Positions 1 to 9,800 of a DNA stretch of 64,000 bases are shown here, one piece after another (the first letter of the stretch is position 1; each line of letters starts with the position of its first letter). The DNA comes from Luteibacter yeojuensis (GTDB lineage Bacteria; Pseudomonadota; Gammaproteobacteria; Xanthomonadales; Rhodanobacteraceae). The position numbers were made by a program, and so were the translations under genes. The notes below the pieces were generated by a model. It was not told the origin of the DNA. It saw only the letters and a list, made by a program, of their open reading frames with translations, and did no database searches. The stretch covers positions 1-64,000 of the forward strand of contig NZ_JZRB01000016.1 of assembly GCF_000964085.1 (NCBI RefSeq), in the 5' to 3' direction.

Positions 1-48
1 TCCGCGATGAACCTTTTTTTTGCGTCAGGATGACGGAGGCGGCAAGGA

Positions 49-735
49 ATGCCGACAGCGATACTGATCGATGGCGCGTTTTTCATTAAGCGCTTTCGTC
101 GAATTGAACCGCAGAATCGTTGGAACGCAGCTCGTGCTGCGGAATGCGCACATCGCTGGGCGCTCGCGCACCTTGCCTCCGGCAAGGGCGCGCCTCGTCG
201 CGAGCTCTACCGCATCTTCTTCTACGACTGCCCACCACTTACGACAAAGCTCCACCATCCGCTGACGAAGCGGAGCGTCGACTTCTCGAAGTCCGAAGAA
301 GCTCAATTTCGAAACGAGCTTCACGCACACCTCCGTGTGAAGAGAAAGATGGCGCTTAGGCTCGGTCACCTGTCCAAGCAGGTCCGGTGGACTCTTACGC
401 CGGAGGCGATCGAGAAGCTTCTCAAGGAGAAGATGTCCTTTGACGAGCTGGCGCCAGAACACGTTGTACCCGGCGTTAGACAGAAAGGAGTCGACATGCG
501 GATCGGCATAGACGTCTCTGCGCTGGCCTTTAAACGGTGCGTTGACCAGATCGTCCTCATCGCAGGGGATGCCGACTTCGTGCCCGCCGCGAAGCAGGCG
601 CGACGGGAGGGGATCGACTTCGTGCTTGACCCACTCTGGGCGCATATCCCTGATGGCTTGCAGGAACATGTCGACGGGCTAAGGACGACATGCCCGCGGC
701 CCGCGGAGCGCGTGCTGCTTCCTGGCCCATGGTAG
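49..735 (+). CDS. NYN domain protein (LabA/DUF88-like)
   Basis: 228 aa. The N-terminus reads ILIDGAFF, the first conserved strand of NYN (PIN-like) domains with its acidic metal ligand. Near residues 165-190 it has QIVLIAGDADFVPAAKQA, the second acidic cluster typical of the LabA/DUF88 branch. In this family the acidic residues form a metal-dependent ribonuclease centre; the substrate here is unknown. A GGAGG sits about 9 nt before the ATG and supports the start. Base composition is visibly more AT-rich than the glycan locus downstream, which may mean transfer. The next gene is on the same strand after 59 bp but unrelated in function. The family call is firm; the biological role is unknown. 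Confidence 0.8.
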   Translation: MPTAILIDGAFFIKRFRRIEPQNRWNAARAAECAHRWALAHLASGKGAPRRELYRIFFYDCPPLTTKLHHPLTKRSVDFSKSEEAQFRNELHAHLRVKRKMALRLGHLSKQVRWTLTPEAIEKLLKEKMSFDELAPEHVVPGVRQKGVDMRIGIDVSALAFKRCVDQIVLIAGDADFVPAAKQARREGIDFVLDPLWAHIPDGLQEHVDGLRTTCPRPAERVLLPGPW

Positions 736-794
736 TCAGCCATGGAGCGGCGCTGATATCGTCCCCAGCCAGGTACTTGACTCGTCGGTGCGCC

Positions 795-1532
795 ATGAAC
801 ATCCACTTCATCATCCATGAGGCCTTTGAGGCGCCTGGCGCCTTCGAGGCCTGGGCACGCGATCGTGGCCAAACCGTCTCGCGCAGCCGCGTGTACGCGG
901 GCGAATCCCTGCCGGAAGGGGTCGGCGACATCGATCTACTCGTTGTGTTCGGGGGGCCGCAATCGCCCGCCACGACACTGGCCGAATGCCCGCACTTCGA
1001 CGCACGCGCCGAGATGGCCCTCATCAACCTGGCTATCGCCGCTGGCAAGGCCGTGGTGGGCGTTTGCCTGGGGGCCCAGTTGATCGGCGAGGCCCTTGGC
1101 GCATCGCATGCGCGTAGCCCGGAGCCCGAGATCGGCAGTTTTCCCATCGCGCTGACTCGCGATGGTCGCACCAACCCGAAGTTCGCCGCGTTGGGCGATG
1201 GCCTTGCCGTCGGCCACTGGCACGGTGACATGCCGGGCCTCACGCCGGGGGCCACCGTCATCGCGGTCAGCGAGGGCTGCCCACGGCAGATCGTCGAATA
1301 CACGCCCCTCGTCTACGGCTTCCAGTGCCACATGGAGTTCACGCGCGACGTTGTGGAGGGGCTTATCGCCGCGTCGACGGACGAACTGCGGCGCCTTGCC
1401 GGCCGCCCGTTCGTCCAGCCGCCGGATGTGCTGCGTGCAAGCAGCTACGGTGCCATGAACGAGGCACTCTTCGCCTTCCTCGATGCCTTGGTGAGCGACT
1501 ACATCGGCCACAAGACAGCCATTCCGGCCTAG
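795..1532 (+). CDS. Class I glutamine amidotransferase-like protein
   Basis: 245 aa from the ATG at 795. Earlier in-frame starts would only add an Arg/Ala-rich extension. The fold is that of GuaA-type GATase1 domains: nucleophile elbow VVGVCLGAQLIGEALGA with Cys91, and a downstream GFQCHMEFT carrying the His179/Glu181 pair of the catalytic triad. An early FGGPQSP loop matches the oxyanion region. Stand-alone proteins of this type are often annotated as GMP synthase-like, but no synthase domain is attached and no partner subunit lies nearby. Related proteins hydrolyse glutamine or gamma-glutamyl compounds. The substrate cannot be read from sequence. Confidence 0.85.
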   Translation: MNIHFIIHEAFEAPGAFEAWARDRGQTVSRSRVYAGESLPEGVGDIDLLVVFGGPQSPATTLAECPHFDARAEMALINLAIAAGKAVVGVCLGAQLIGEALGASHARSPEPEIGSFPIALTRDGRTNPKFAALGDGLAVGHWHGDMPGLTPGATVIAVSEGCPRQIVEYTPLVYGFQCHMEFTRDVVEGLIAASTDELRRLAGRPFVQPPDVLRASSYGAMNEALFAFLDALVSDYIGHKTAIPA

Positions 1533-1565
1533 CGGCGCGCTGCACCGGCCCTTGGGCCCTTGGGG

Positions 1566-1597
1566 GTGCATGCGATAGAGTGGCCCATCGCATGCAC
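1566..1597. repeat. Perfect 11-bp inverted repeat, 10-nt loop
   Basis: GTGCATGCGAT and ATCGCATGCAC flank a 10-nt spacer between the amidotransferase stop and the GH30 gene. No T-run follows, so it is not a canonical intrinsic terminator. It could be an operator or an mRNA hairpin just upstream of the strong ribosome-binding site at 1603. Confidence 0.6.
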
Positions 1598-1611
1598 TGC
1601 CCGGAGGACAC

Positions 1612-1644
1612 ATGTCGCAACACCAGAAGCCGGGTAAGCGGTAG
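1612..1644 (+). other. 10-codon reading frame with strong SD, in frame with GH30
   Basis: GGAGGA at 1603-1608 is followed by ATG at 1612 and ten codons (MSQHQKPGKR) ending in TAG. The frame is the same as GH30 at 1666, eighteen codons on, and it stays open after the TAG. It is either a short leader peptide coupled to GH30 or the original N-terminus now cut by an amber codon. Confidence 0.45.
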
Positions 1645-1665
1645 GCAGAAGGGTTAGCGCGCGCC

Positions 1666-3252
1666 ATGGGTCAAGAGCGGTTCGTACCTGGCAAGGCGGC
1701 CGTCGTCGCCATCGTCCTCCTTTGCCTGCTCACGGCGGCCACGTTCTACGCACCGCGTTTGCGCACGGTAACCGCCTCCGTCGAAACGGTGCCCGCCGCC
1801 TCGCCGCTGCGTCCCGTCGTCGAGATGTGGCTGAGTACCGCCAACCGGCGCCTCAAGATGGCGCCCCAGGACGACCTCGCCATCACGCGTGGCGGCAACG
1901 CGCCCGCCGACATCACCATCGACGTCACCGAGCGCTACCAGAGCATGGTGGGCTTCGGCGCGGCGATGACCGATTCCTCCGCGTGGCTGGTGCACAACCG
2001 CATGGATGCGGCACAGCGCCGTGCGCTGATGCAGGAGTTGTACGGGCCGCCGCCCAACCTCAACCTCAACATGATGCGGGTGACGATCGGCTCGTCCGAT
2101 TTCTCGCTCAACGTCTACACGCTCGACGACATCCCCTTCGGCCAGACCGATCCGCAACTGAAGTACTTCAACACGGCGCCGGTGATGGCCGACGTCGTGC
2201 CGTCGATCCAGCAGGCGCTGTCGATCAATCCCGGCCTGCTCATCATCGCGTCGCCTTGGACGGCACCCGCATGGATGAAGACCACGGGTAACCTCTACGG
2301 TGGCGAGCTGCTCGAGGAATTCGAAAGCGCGTACGCCGATTACCTCATCCACTTTGTCACGGCCTACCGCGCGCTGGGCATCCCGCTTTTCGCCATCACG
2401 CTGCAGAACGAGCCGCGCTTCCAGCCCATCAGCTACCCCGGCATGGGCATGCCCGCGGATACCCGCGCACGCATCATCGGCGACTACCTGGGCCCGCGCC
2501 TGGCGAAGCGTGCGCCCGGCACGCGTATCCTCGACTGGGACCATAACTGGAGCCACCCCGACGAGCCGCTCACGGTATTCGGCGACGCCAAGGCATCGCC
2601 CTATGTCGACGGCGTGGCGTGGCATTGCTACGAAGGCAGCCAGCACGAGCAGGGCCGCGTGCATCGCGCGTTCCCCGACAAGAACACCTACATCACCGAA
2701 TGCTCCGGCGGCGACTGGTCGCTCAACATGAACGGTGAATTGTTGTGGTCAGCACGCAACCTGCTTGTCACCGGCATCCGCCAGTGGGCGCGCGGCGTCG
2801 TCTACTGGAACCTCGCGCTCGATGAAAACCATGGCCCGCACTTTGGCGGCTGCGCGCTGTGCAAGGGCCTCGTCACCATTGATTCGTCGTCGGGCGACGT
2901 CACCCGCAACGACGAGTACTACGCCATCGAGCACTTCAGCCGCTTCGTGCTACCCGGCGCGTACCGGGTGAAGTCGAACGATACCGATGCGGAGAAGGGG
3001 CTCGCCAACGTGGCTTTCCAGAACCCCGACGGCTCCATGGCGCTGGTCGTGGTCAATATCCGCAAGGAGTCGCGGCACGTCGCCGTGGCCGAAGGCGAGC
3101 GGCACTTCGACTACCTCATGCCGCCTGAAAGCGTTGCCACGTTCAGCTGGAGCCAGGCCCCGGTCGGTGTGTGGATGCGACGCGCCCTGCAATGGCTCAA
3201 CCGGGGCGGTGCACCCGCCCCGGAGGCGTCGGCCCCCCCTCAAAGCCCCTGA
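1666..3252 (+). CDS. GH30 family glucosylceramidase / beta-1,6-glucanase-like hydrolase
   Basis: 528 aa, retaining clan A glycoside hydrolase. It has an N-terminal hydrophobic segment (about residues 9-28) for secretion or anchoring. A TIM barrel follows, with the acid/base Glu249 in ITLQNEP and the nucleophile Glu345 in TECSGG, then a C-terminal beta domain. VGFGAAMTDSSAW near residue 100 is typical of GH30. Family members cleave glucosylceramide, beta-1,6-glucan or related beta-glycosides; the exact substrate is not deducible. The ATG at 1666 has a weak AAGGG upstream, while a better SD/ATG at 1612 is in frame but interrupted by TAG. It lies 150 bp before the glk-GH20-TonB receptor run and shares its direction, so a role in the same glycan locus is likely. 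Confidence 0.9.
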   Translation: MGQERFVPGKAAVVAIVLLCLLTAATFYAPRLRTVTASVETVPAASPLRPVVEMWLSTANRRLKMAPQDDLAITRGGNAPADITIDVTERYQSMVGFGAAMTDSSAWLVHNRMDAAQRRALMQELYGPPPNLNLNMMRVTIGSSDFSLNVYTLDDIPFGQTDPQLKYFNTAPVMADVVPSIQQALSINPGLLIIASPWTAPAWMKTTGNLYGGELLEEFESAYADYLIHFVTAYRALGIPLFAITLQNEPRFQPISYPGMGMPADTRARIIGDYLGPRLAKRAPGTRILDWDHNWSHPDEPLTVFGDAKASPYVDGVAWHCYEGSQHEQGRVHRAFPDKNTYITECSGGDWSLNMNGELLWSARNLLVTGIRQWARGVVYWNLALDENHGPHFGGCALCKGLVTIDSSSGDVTRNDEYYAIEHFSRFVLPGAYRVKSNDTDAEKGLANVAFQNPDGSMALVVVNIRKESRHVAVAEGERHFDYLMPPESVATFSWSQAPVGVWMRRALQWLNRGGAPAPEASAPPQSP

Positions 3253-3295
3253 GCAGACCCGCCCACCCCCGCCCGGGCACCTGTTGCGCCACGAC

Positions 3296-3323
3296 TTGAC
3301 ACCGGTGTCAGTCCCGTTACACC
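3296..3323 (+). promoter_or_regulatory. Sigma70-like promoter overlapped by 14-bp palindromic operator
   Basis: TTGACA at 3296-3301 matches the -35 consensus; a weak TACACC lies 16 nt later. TGACACCGGTGTCA at 3297-3310 is a perfect palindrome with a central CG, the usual form of LacI-family operators, and covers the -35 box. Repression of the glk-led operon by a LacI protein is inferred. The LacI gene at 14168 inside this operon is the obvious candidate. Confidence 0.6.
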
Positions 3324-3402
3324 CTGATGTCGAATCCGGTGCGGGGGGCACCACGGATGACGCGTTCCACCCTTTGGTGCAAAGCGGTTGGGGAAATCGG
3401 GG

Positions 3403-4407
3403 ATGCAATTTCTTGCGGGCGATATCGGCGGCACGAACGGCCACGTCGCGCTCATGCGCGCCGCCGAAGGCGGCTCGGGCGCACTCGAGGTGCTGGCCTA
3501 CCGCGTGTACCCGTGTGCGGCGTTCCCGTCGCTCGCCGACCTGCTGAAGGCTTTCATCGATAGCGAGGTGCGCTCCCCCGTGTCGCACTGCGTCCTCGCG
3601 TGTGCCGGGCAGGTGCTGGGCGACGAGGTGCTGAACGACAACCTCGCGTGGCCCGTGCGCCTCGATGGCCTGCGCACCGCGCTCGGCCTGGACGAGGTCG
3701 CCCTGCTCAACGATTTCGAGGCGCTGGCCTATGCCATCGAGGGGCCGCTGGCCGCGAGCGGTCGGCACCTGTGTGGCCCCGCCACGCGCGGCCATGGCCC
3801 TTCGCTCGTCATCGGGCCGGGCACGGGGCTGGGCGCCGCGGCGCACGTGCCCGGGGCGCCCCACGCGGCCGTCCTCACCACCGAAGCCGGCCAGATGGAT
3901 TTCGCCCCCCACTCGCTGCGCGAGCGCGAGGTGCTGGCATGGCTGGCGCCCGCGGGTGGCTACGTGCCTGTCGAGCACATCGTCTCGGGCCCCGGCCTGC
4001 TCACCGTCTACGAGGCGCTGTGCGCCCTGGATGGCGACGTGCCGGCACTCGCCACGCCCAAGGCCGTGACGGCCGCCGCGGCCGCGCGCGCCGACCGCCA
4101 CGCCGTCGAGGCGGTCGAGCTGTTCTGCGCGGCGCTCGGTAGTTTCACAGGCAGTGTCGCCATGACTTACATGCCCACAGGTGGCATCTTCCTCGCCGGT
4201 GGCTTCTTGTCGTCCATTTTCGACATGCTGAAGCACAGCGCGTTCGAAGAGCGCTTCCTGCATGGCCGCAGCGTGCGCGCACTGCTCGCGCAGGTGCCGG
4301 TATGGGTGGCGGAGCACGGCGCCCATGGCGTACACGGCGCCGCCCGTTGGTATTTGCATCATCGCGCGACGCCCGGCGTCGCCACGCCAGAGGGCGCGGC
4401 CGCGTGA
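3403..4407 (+). CDS. glk: Glucokinase
   Basis: 334 aa from ATG 3403 (GGGG upstream); a TTG five codons earlier is less likely. It shows the Glk-family phosphate-binding start LAGDIGGTNGHVAL, a NDFEALAYA segment (sugar/catalytic loop region), a GPGTGLGAA ATP loop, and EAGQMDFAPHS, which contains the conserved EhG-like sugar ligand region. It phosphorylates glucose, and in some homologues glucosamine, at C6. Here it would trap monosaccharides released by the neighbouring GH30, GH20 and GH2 enzymes. Its stop overlaps a possible GTG start of the GH20 gene (GTGA at 4404), indicating translational coupling. Confidence 0.88.
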   Translation: MQFLAGDIGGTNGHVALMRAAEGGSGALEVLAYRVYPCAAFPSLADLLKAFIDSEVRSPVSHCVLACAGQVLGDEVLNDNLAWPVRLDGLRTALGLDEVALLNDFEALAYAIEGPLAASGRHLCGPATRGHGPSLVIGPGTGLGAAAHVPGAPHAAVLTTEAGQMDFAPHSLREREVLAWLAPAGGYVPVEHIVSGPGLLTVYEALCALDGDVPALATPKAVTAAAAARADRHAVEAVELFCAALGSFTGSVAMTYMPTGGIFLAGGFLSSIFDMLKHSAFEERFLHGRSVRALLAQVPVWVAEHGAHGVHGAARWYLHHRATPGVATPEGAAA

Positions 4408-4421
4408 GGGGCGTCTCGCCC

Positions 4422-6749
4422 ATGGCCTGGCTCCGCCGCATGGCGCTGGCATGCGCGGCCATGGCGGCGGCGGCCGTAACCACGGGCGCGATCGCCTCGG
4501 CGCCCGCTGCGTGGTCGCTGATGCCCATGCCCGCGGTAGCAACGCCTTCCGGCAAGAGTTCGTTGGTGGTCGACACGGGTGCAAGCGTGGCCGTGCGCGG
4601 TACCGACCCGGCGCTATCGGCCGTGGTCGATCGCTTCATGCAGCGTGTGGCCACCACGCGTGGCCTTGCCTTGCGCAAGGCTGCTGTTGGGGGCGCACCG
4701 GCCACGATCACGTTCGAGGTGAATCCCGACGCAGCGGTGGCGGGCGACGAAGGCTATGCCATCGCCATCGGCGAACACGGCATCGTCGTGACGGCGCGCT
4801 CCGCCCGCGGCGCTTTCTACGGTGGCGTGACCGTCTGGCAGCTTCTCACCCAGCCGGGCTGGACGAAGGGTGCCCCCGCGCGCGTGGCGTACGGCAGCAT
4901 CGAGGACCACCCACGCTTCGCATGGCGCGCGGTGTTGCTCGACTCGAGCCGCCACTACCAAAGCGCGGACGACATCAAGCGGCTCATCGACTGGATGTCG
5001 CTCGATAAGCTCAACGTCGTGGTGTGGCACATCACCGATGACCAGGGCTGGCGCCTGCCGGTGCCGAAGTACCCCGAACTGTCGACGAAGGGTGCGTGCC
5101 GCGAGCCCGTGGGTAACGACGCGCAGGTGTCGGGTGGCCGCGACAAGCCTTACTGCAAGGTCTACACGGCGGACGAAATCAAGGGCATCGTGCGCTACGC
5201 CGCCGAGCGCTACGTCGACGTCGTGCCCGAAATCGACCTGCCCGGGCATTCGCAGGCCACCATCGCGGCCTACCCCTGGCTCGGCGTGACCGGCAAGCGG
5301 CCAGCGGTATGGACCGCGTGGGGCGTGAGCCCGTGGCTGCTCAATCCGAACGCGAAGACGCTGACGTTCGTCAACGACGTAATGGACGAGGTGATGCGCC
5401 TGTTCCCGTCGCACTACGTTTCCATCGGCGGTGATGAAGCTGACAAACAGCAGTGGAACGCTTCCAAGGAAGTGAACGCGCAGATGAAGGCGCTGAAGCT
5501 CGCGAACATGGATGAGTTGCAAGGCTGGTTCATGCAGCAGGTGGCGGATTACCTCGTGAAGCATGGCCGCACCCCGGTGGGCTGGGACGACGAAGTCGAT
5601 GCCGGTGTCGCGCTGCCGCGCGGGCAGCTGGTGATGTCGTGGCATGGTGACCACGACGAGCGCGTGGCGCTTGCCTCACTTCGCCAAGGCCACGACGTGG
5701 TCATGACGCCCCAGGAATCGCTGTATTTCGACCACCGGCAGACCGGCCATCCGGATGAATGGGCCGGCCCACCACCCGAAGTCACGCTGCGCGAGGCGTA
5801 CGACACGCAACTCGTGCCCCCGGGCACGACCGCGGAAGAAGCGAAGCACATCGTCGGCGTGCAGGCCGGCCTGTGGGCCGAACAGCTGCTGACCTTCGCC
5901 CATACCCAGCATGCGACCTTCCCGCGCCTCGCCGCGCTGGCGGAACTGGGCTGGTCACCGGCGACGACGCACGATTGGGACGGCTTCATGGCGCGGCTGC
6001 CCGCGCAGGTCGCGCGCTATCGCGGGCTCGGTATCGGCATGGCTGATACGGCATTCGCACCGGCCTTCGAGCTGTCGCGTGCGGAAGGCCAAGGCTATCG
6101 CGTCACCATCGATAGCCAAGTGCCGGGCTTCGCCATCCGTTACACCACCGACGGCTCGGCACCCACGGCCACATCGCCGGCGTATACCCAGCCACTCACA
6201 CTGCCGGCGGGAACGACCGTGCGCGCCGCGACGTTCGCGGCCGACGGCACCGTGCTTGCGGACGCCCGTACGGTAACCGTCGATGACGCAACGCTGTGGC
6301 GCCGTGACAGCGCCGCACTGCGCACCTGCTCCGGTGAGCCGCCATCGCGCCTTGAGGGCGCAAAGCCGAAGGCGGGTAGCAGCGCGGTTTACGCCGTGGA
6401 AATTGGCAACGCCTGCTGGCTCTGGCCGGACGCGGCGGTGCAGGGCGCCACCCATGTCAGCGTAACGGCCGAGAAGCTGCCGTGGCGCTACGGCGATGAA
6501 TCCCGCGGTGCGGTGGTGCACGACAGCCACGGTGCCGCCGCCGGCTTCGAGATCCATGCGAACGGCTGCGATGGCCCGCGCGTTGCCGCGCTGCCGTTCG
6601 CGGCGGGCGCGTCGGCGTCCGGGTCGGTACACCTGGAGGCAACGCTTGCCGCGCCCATCGCGGCGGGCAAGCAAACGCTATGTGTTTTCGCAACGGGCGA
6701 CCCACGCAAGGGGCAGTGGGCGCTGGGGAAGGTTTCGTTTTCAAAGTAG
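4422..6749 (+). CDS. Beta-N-acetylhexosaminidase (GH20)
   Basis: 775 aa from ATG 4422, with AGGGG 10 nt upstream; a GTG at 4404 overlapping the glk stop is the alternative. It has a signal peptide (about residues 1-28), an N-terminal GH20b-like domain, and then a TIM barrel with HITDDQGWRLPVPKYP, VVPEIDLPGHSQA and SIGGDEADKQQW. The D338-E339 pair is the catalytic Asp-Glu of substrate-assisted GH20 enzymes. After residue about 540 comes a chitobiase C-terminal-like beta domain (YTTDGSAPTA) and a further beta-rich tail. It is predicted to remove terminal GlcNAc/GalNAc in the periplasm. Its position in the operon fits chitin or chitosan oligosaccharide use. Confidence 0.92.
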   Translation: MAWLRRMALACAAMAAAAVTTGAIASAPAAWSLMPMPAVATPSGKSSLVVDTGASVAVRGTDPALSAVVDRFMQRVATTRGLALRKAAVGGAPATITFEVNPDAAVAGDEGYAIAIGEHGIVVTARSARGAFYGGVTVWQLLTQPGWTKGAPARVAYGSIEDHPRFAWRAVLLDSSRHYQSADDIKRLIDWMSLDKLNVVVWHITDDQGWRLPVPKYPELSTKGACREPVGNDAQVSGGRDKPYCKVYTADEIKGIVRYAAERYVDVVPEIDLPGHSQATIAAYPWLGVTGKRPAVWTAWGVSPWLLNPNAKTLTFVNDVMDEVMRLFPSHYVSIGGDEADKQQWNASKEVNAQMKALKLANMDELQGWFMQQVADYLVKHGRTPVGWDDEVDAGVALPRGQLVMSWHGDHDERVALASLRQGHDVVMTPQESLYFDHRQTGHPDEWAGPPPEVTLREAYDTQLVPPGTTAEEAKHIVGVQAGLWAEQLLTFAHTQHATFPRLAALAELGWSPATTHDWDGFMARLPAQVARYRGLGIGMADTAFAPAFELSRAEGQGYRVTIDSQVPGFAIRYTTDGSAPTATSPAYTQPLTLPAGTTVRAATFAADGTVLADARTVTVDDATLWRRDSAALRTCSGEPPSRLEGAKPKAGSSAVYAVEIGNACWLWPDAAVQGATHVSVTAEKLPWRYGDESRGAVVHDSHGAAAGFEIHANGCDGPRVAALPFAAGASASGSVHLEATLAAPIAAGKQTLCVFATGDPRKGQWALGKVSFSK

Positions 6750-6751
6750 GG

Positions 6752-6771
6752 CGGTGCGCTGGGGCGCACCG
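6752..6771 (+). repeat. GC hairpin between GH20 and TonB receptor
   Basis: CGGTGCGC-TGGG-GCGCACCG, an 8-bp perfect stem starting 2 nt after the GH20 stop. No T-run follows. It may act as a processing or partial termination site, letting the receptor be expressed at a different level from glk-GH20. Confidence 0.5.
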
Positions 6772-6894
6772 GGGGTTGGGGCAAGCATGCATTGGCATCA
6801 CCACGGCGCGCGCCACGGGCGCGGCCGCGCATGCCGCGTTCCCGCAAAGAGAGGTCCATTCGTTCCGACAGGCACCAGTCAGAGGTAACGGCCC

Positions 6895-9800
6895 ATGTCC
6901 AGAGCACTTCGCAAGCATCCCTTGTCGTTCGCCATCACGGTAACCCTGCTGGCCGTCGCTTCGACGCAGGCGGGTGCCTCCACGTTCTTCGACGTGCAGC
7001 AGGACGGGCAACCGGCCCAGGCCACGACGACACAAGCCACCTCGCCCCCGCCCGCGGCGAAGAAGGGTGCTGGCAAGGAGGGGGAGGGCGACCAGGCGCA
7101 GAACGCCGTCGACCTCTCGGGCGTCACCGTCACCGGCGTGCGCGCATCGCAGATGAAGGCGATCGACGTGAAGCGCGATGCCGACAAGATCCAGGACAGC
7201 ATCACCGCCGAGAACATCGGCGCGCTGCCGGACACGACGATCACCGATTCACTCCAGCGCATCACGGGCGTGCAGATCAACCGCGATGCCGGCGTGGGCA
7301 CCTCGGTGGATGTGCGCGGCCTGCCCCAGGTCGGCACCATGCTGAACGGCGAAGTGTTCATCACGGCCGACCAGATCGATTCCCAGCAGCCCGATTTCAG
7401 CATGCTTCCCTCCACGCTGTTCCACGGCGCGGACGTGGTGAAGTCGGCCACCGCCGACGAGACCGACGCGGGCATCAGCGGCGCCATCGACCTGCACACC
7501 TACCGGCCGTGGGATCTTCCTTCCGGCTTCACGTACAGCTATTCGGCGAACGGCGAGCGGGGCTCGACGACGAAGCACACCGGCCCCGAGGCCAACGGCC
7601 TCTTCTCGTACAACGACAACGGGCGCTGGGGCTTCCTGCTCTCGGGTGATTACTCCGATACCCGGCGCATGAACTCCACCGAGGGCCTGGACTCGTACGG
7701 CGTGGTGCTCAACGGCGAAAACGCCGCCAGCGCCGGGGGCTACAACGGCTTCCTCACCCCGTGGAACGACGCGCCGATACCGTCGCAGATCGTGCAGAAC
7801 GCCGACGGCAGCGTCGACGTGAACGGCGATGGCAAGTCCAACGGCGTGTTCATGGGTAGCCAGAACTTCGCCATCAACCAGATCTTCACCGAGCGCAAGC
7901 GCAAGTCGGCCAATGCGTCGTTCCAGTTCGATATCGGCAGCGGCCTCAGCCTCACGGCCGATTATTTCTACTCGCAGCAGCACGAGTTCGACCGGAACGC
8001 CGGTATCCAGTTCAACTCCACGAACTGGCAGGGCGCGACGTACGTACCGCTGCAGTCCCACGATACCGGCCAGCCGGCACTGGGTTCGTACGGCACGCCG
8101 GAGCCAGGCTGGGAAGGCTCGAACATCTTCACCACGCAGGTGTACCAGAAGTGGCCGGGCGACGTGGAGTCGTACTCGCAGATGATCCGCAAGTTCTCCG
8201 ACGCGAAGAACCTGAACCTGCAGCTGGATTACGACGACGGTGGCCCCTTCACCGCAACGCTGCGTGGCATCCATGACACGGCGGCGCAGCACCTGCAGGA
8301 AACCGACGTCAACATTTCGGACTCCGATGGCGCGCTGTGGCCCAACGTGCTGGCGGATGGCGTGACCGAGGACCAGGTGCCGCCGGGCACGATGATCTAC
8401 CCCGCCGAACTGGGTGGCAACCGCGTGTTCAACGCCAACGGCATACCGCAGAACACGATACCCATCACGGCCGATTTCCGCGGCCGGTACCTCAAGATCA
8501 GCACGCCTGCCGAGCTCGCGGCGGCGTTCGCCGACCCCAACGCATGGACCATGAAGACGCTCGAATCCTCGGGTAACTACGACCGCAAGGTAGCCCTCAA
8601 CGCCTTGCGCTTCGATGGCAAGTTCGAGTTCAGCGACGGCTTCAAGCTCAAGTTCGGTGTACGCAACAGCATCCGCGATGCGAGCAACGAGGGCTGGACG
8701 TTCGAGGTGCCGGTGTACGCCGGCATGGGCGCCACCGACCCCAACGGGTGCCTGGTGCGCTATGTCGGTGCCGACGTGGTACTGAACAGTGGCTCGTGTA
8801 CGGCCGGCAACGAGCTGGGCTATTACCGTGGTGGCCCGCTGTCGGCCCTCGCGATGCCAAACACGGCCGCACCGTTGGCGAACAACTTCAAGGCGTATAA
8901 CAACCTGCTCGGCTCGGGCATCAACTTCTGGGCCATCGACCCGAATGCCATGAAGGACCCCGAGGCCTACTGGAAATCGCTATACCCCGATACGGTGCGC
9001 GTCGGCGAACCCGGCACGACCTGGGGCGTGCGGCTCAAGGAGCTCTCGGGCTACCTGCAGGGCGATTTCAACGGCATGATCGGCAACATGCCCTACAGCG
9101 GCAACGTTGGCGTGCGGCTTATCCGCAGCAAGCTGGACGTGACCCAGCACCTCAGTGGCGACCCGGGTGCCTACGGCGACGAGGCCGAGGACGTGGGCCG
9201 GGATATCACCAAGCGCTCGTACCAGGACGTGCTGCCGTCGGCCAACTTCGCACTGGACGTGACCGACAGCCTGAAGGTGCGCCTGGCCTATTCCAAGAAC
9301 ATGATGCCGCTGAACCTCAGCACATGGGCCGGTGGCCTGCAGCTGAACTACTCGCTCTCGGAAACGCCGGACGGCCCGCTCTACCGCGTGTCGAACGGTA
9401 CCTCGTCGGGCAACCCGCACCTCGACCCGTGGCGCTCCACCAACTTCGGCGCATCCGCGGAGTACTACATCAACCCCAGCAGCATGGTCAGCCTGGCGCT
9501 GTTCCGCATCAACGTGGATAGCTTCATCAAGAACGGCAGCGTCACGGATTGCACGCTGCCCGACGAGGATGGCGTGGTGCGCAACCACTGCATCGTCATC
9601 ACCCAGCCGGTGCAGGGCACGGGTAACAGCATCAAGGGCGCCGAGCTGGATTACCGCCAGGGCTTCACGTTCCTGCCGGGCATCCTCTCCAAGACCGGCA
9701 TGGAGGTCAACGCTACCTATGCGCCCAGCAACTCGGGCGAAAAGGACCTTGCCGGCAAGAAGATCCCGTTCCAGGATAACTCCACCGAATCGGGTAACTT

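Noticed and set aside
4302-4421. Longer N-terminus for the GH20 protein from 4302
   Set aside because: It would add an Arg-rich stretch inside glk and bury the signal peptide; ATG 4422 has its own SD.
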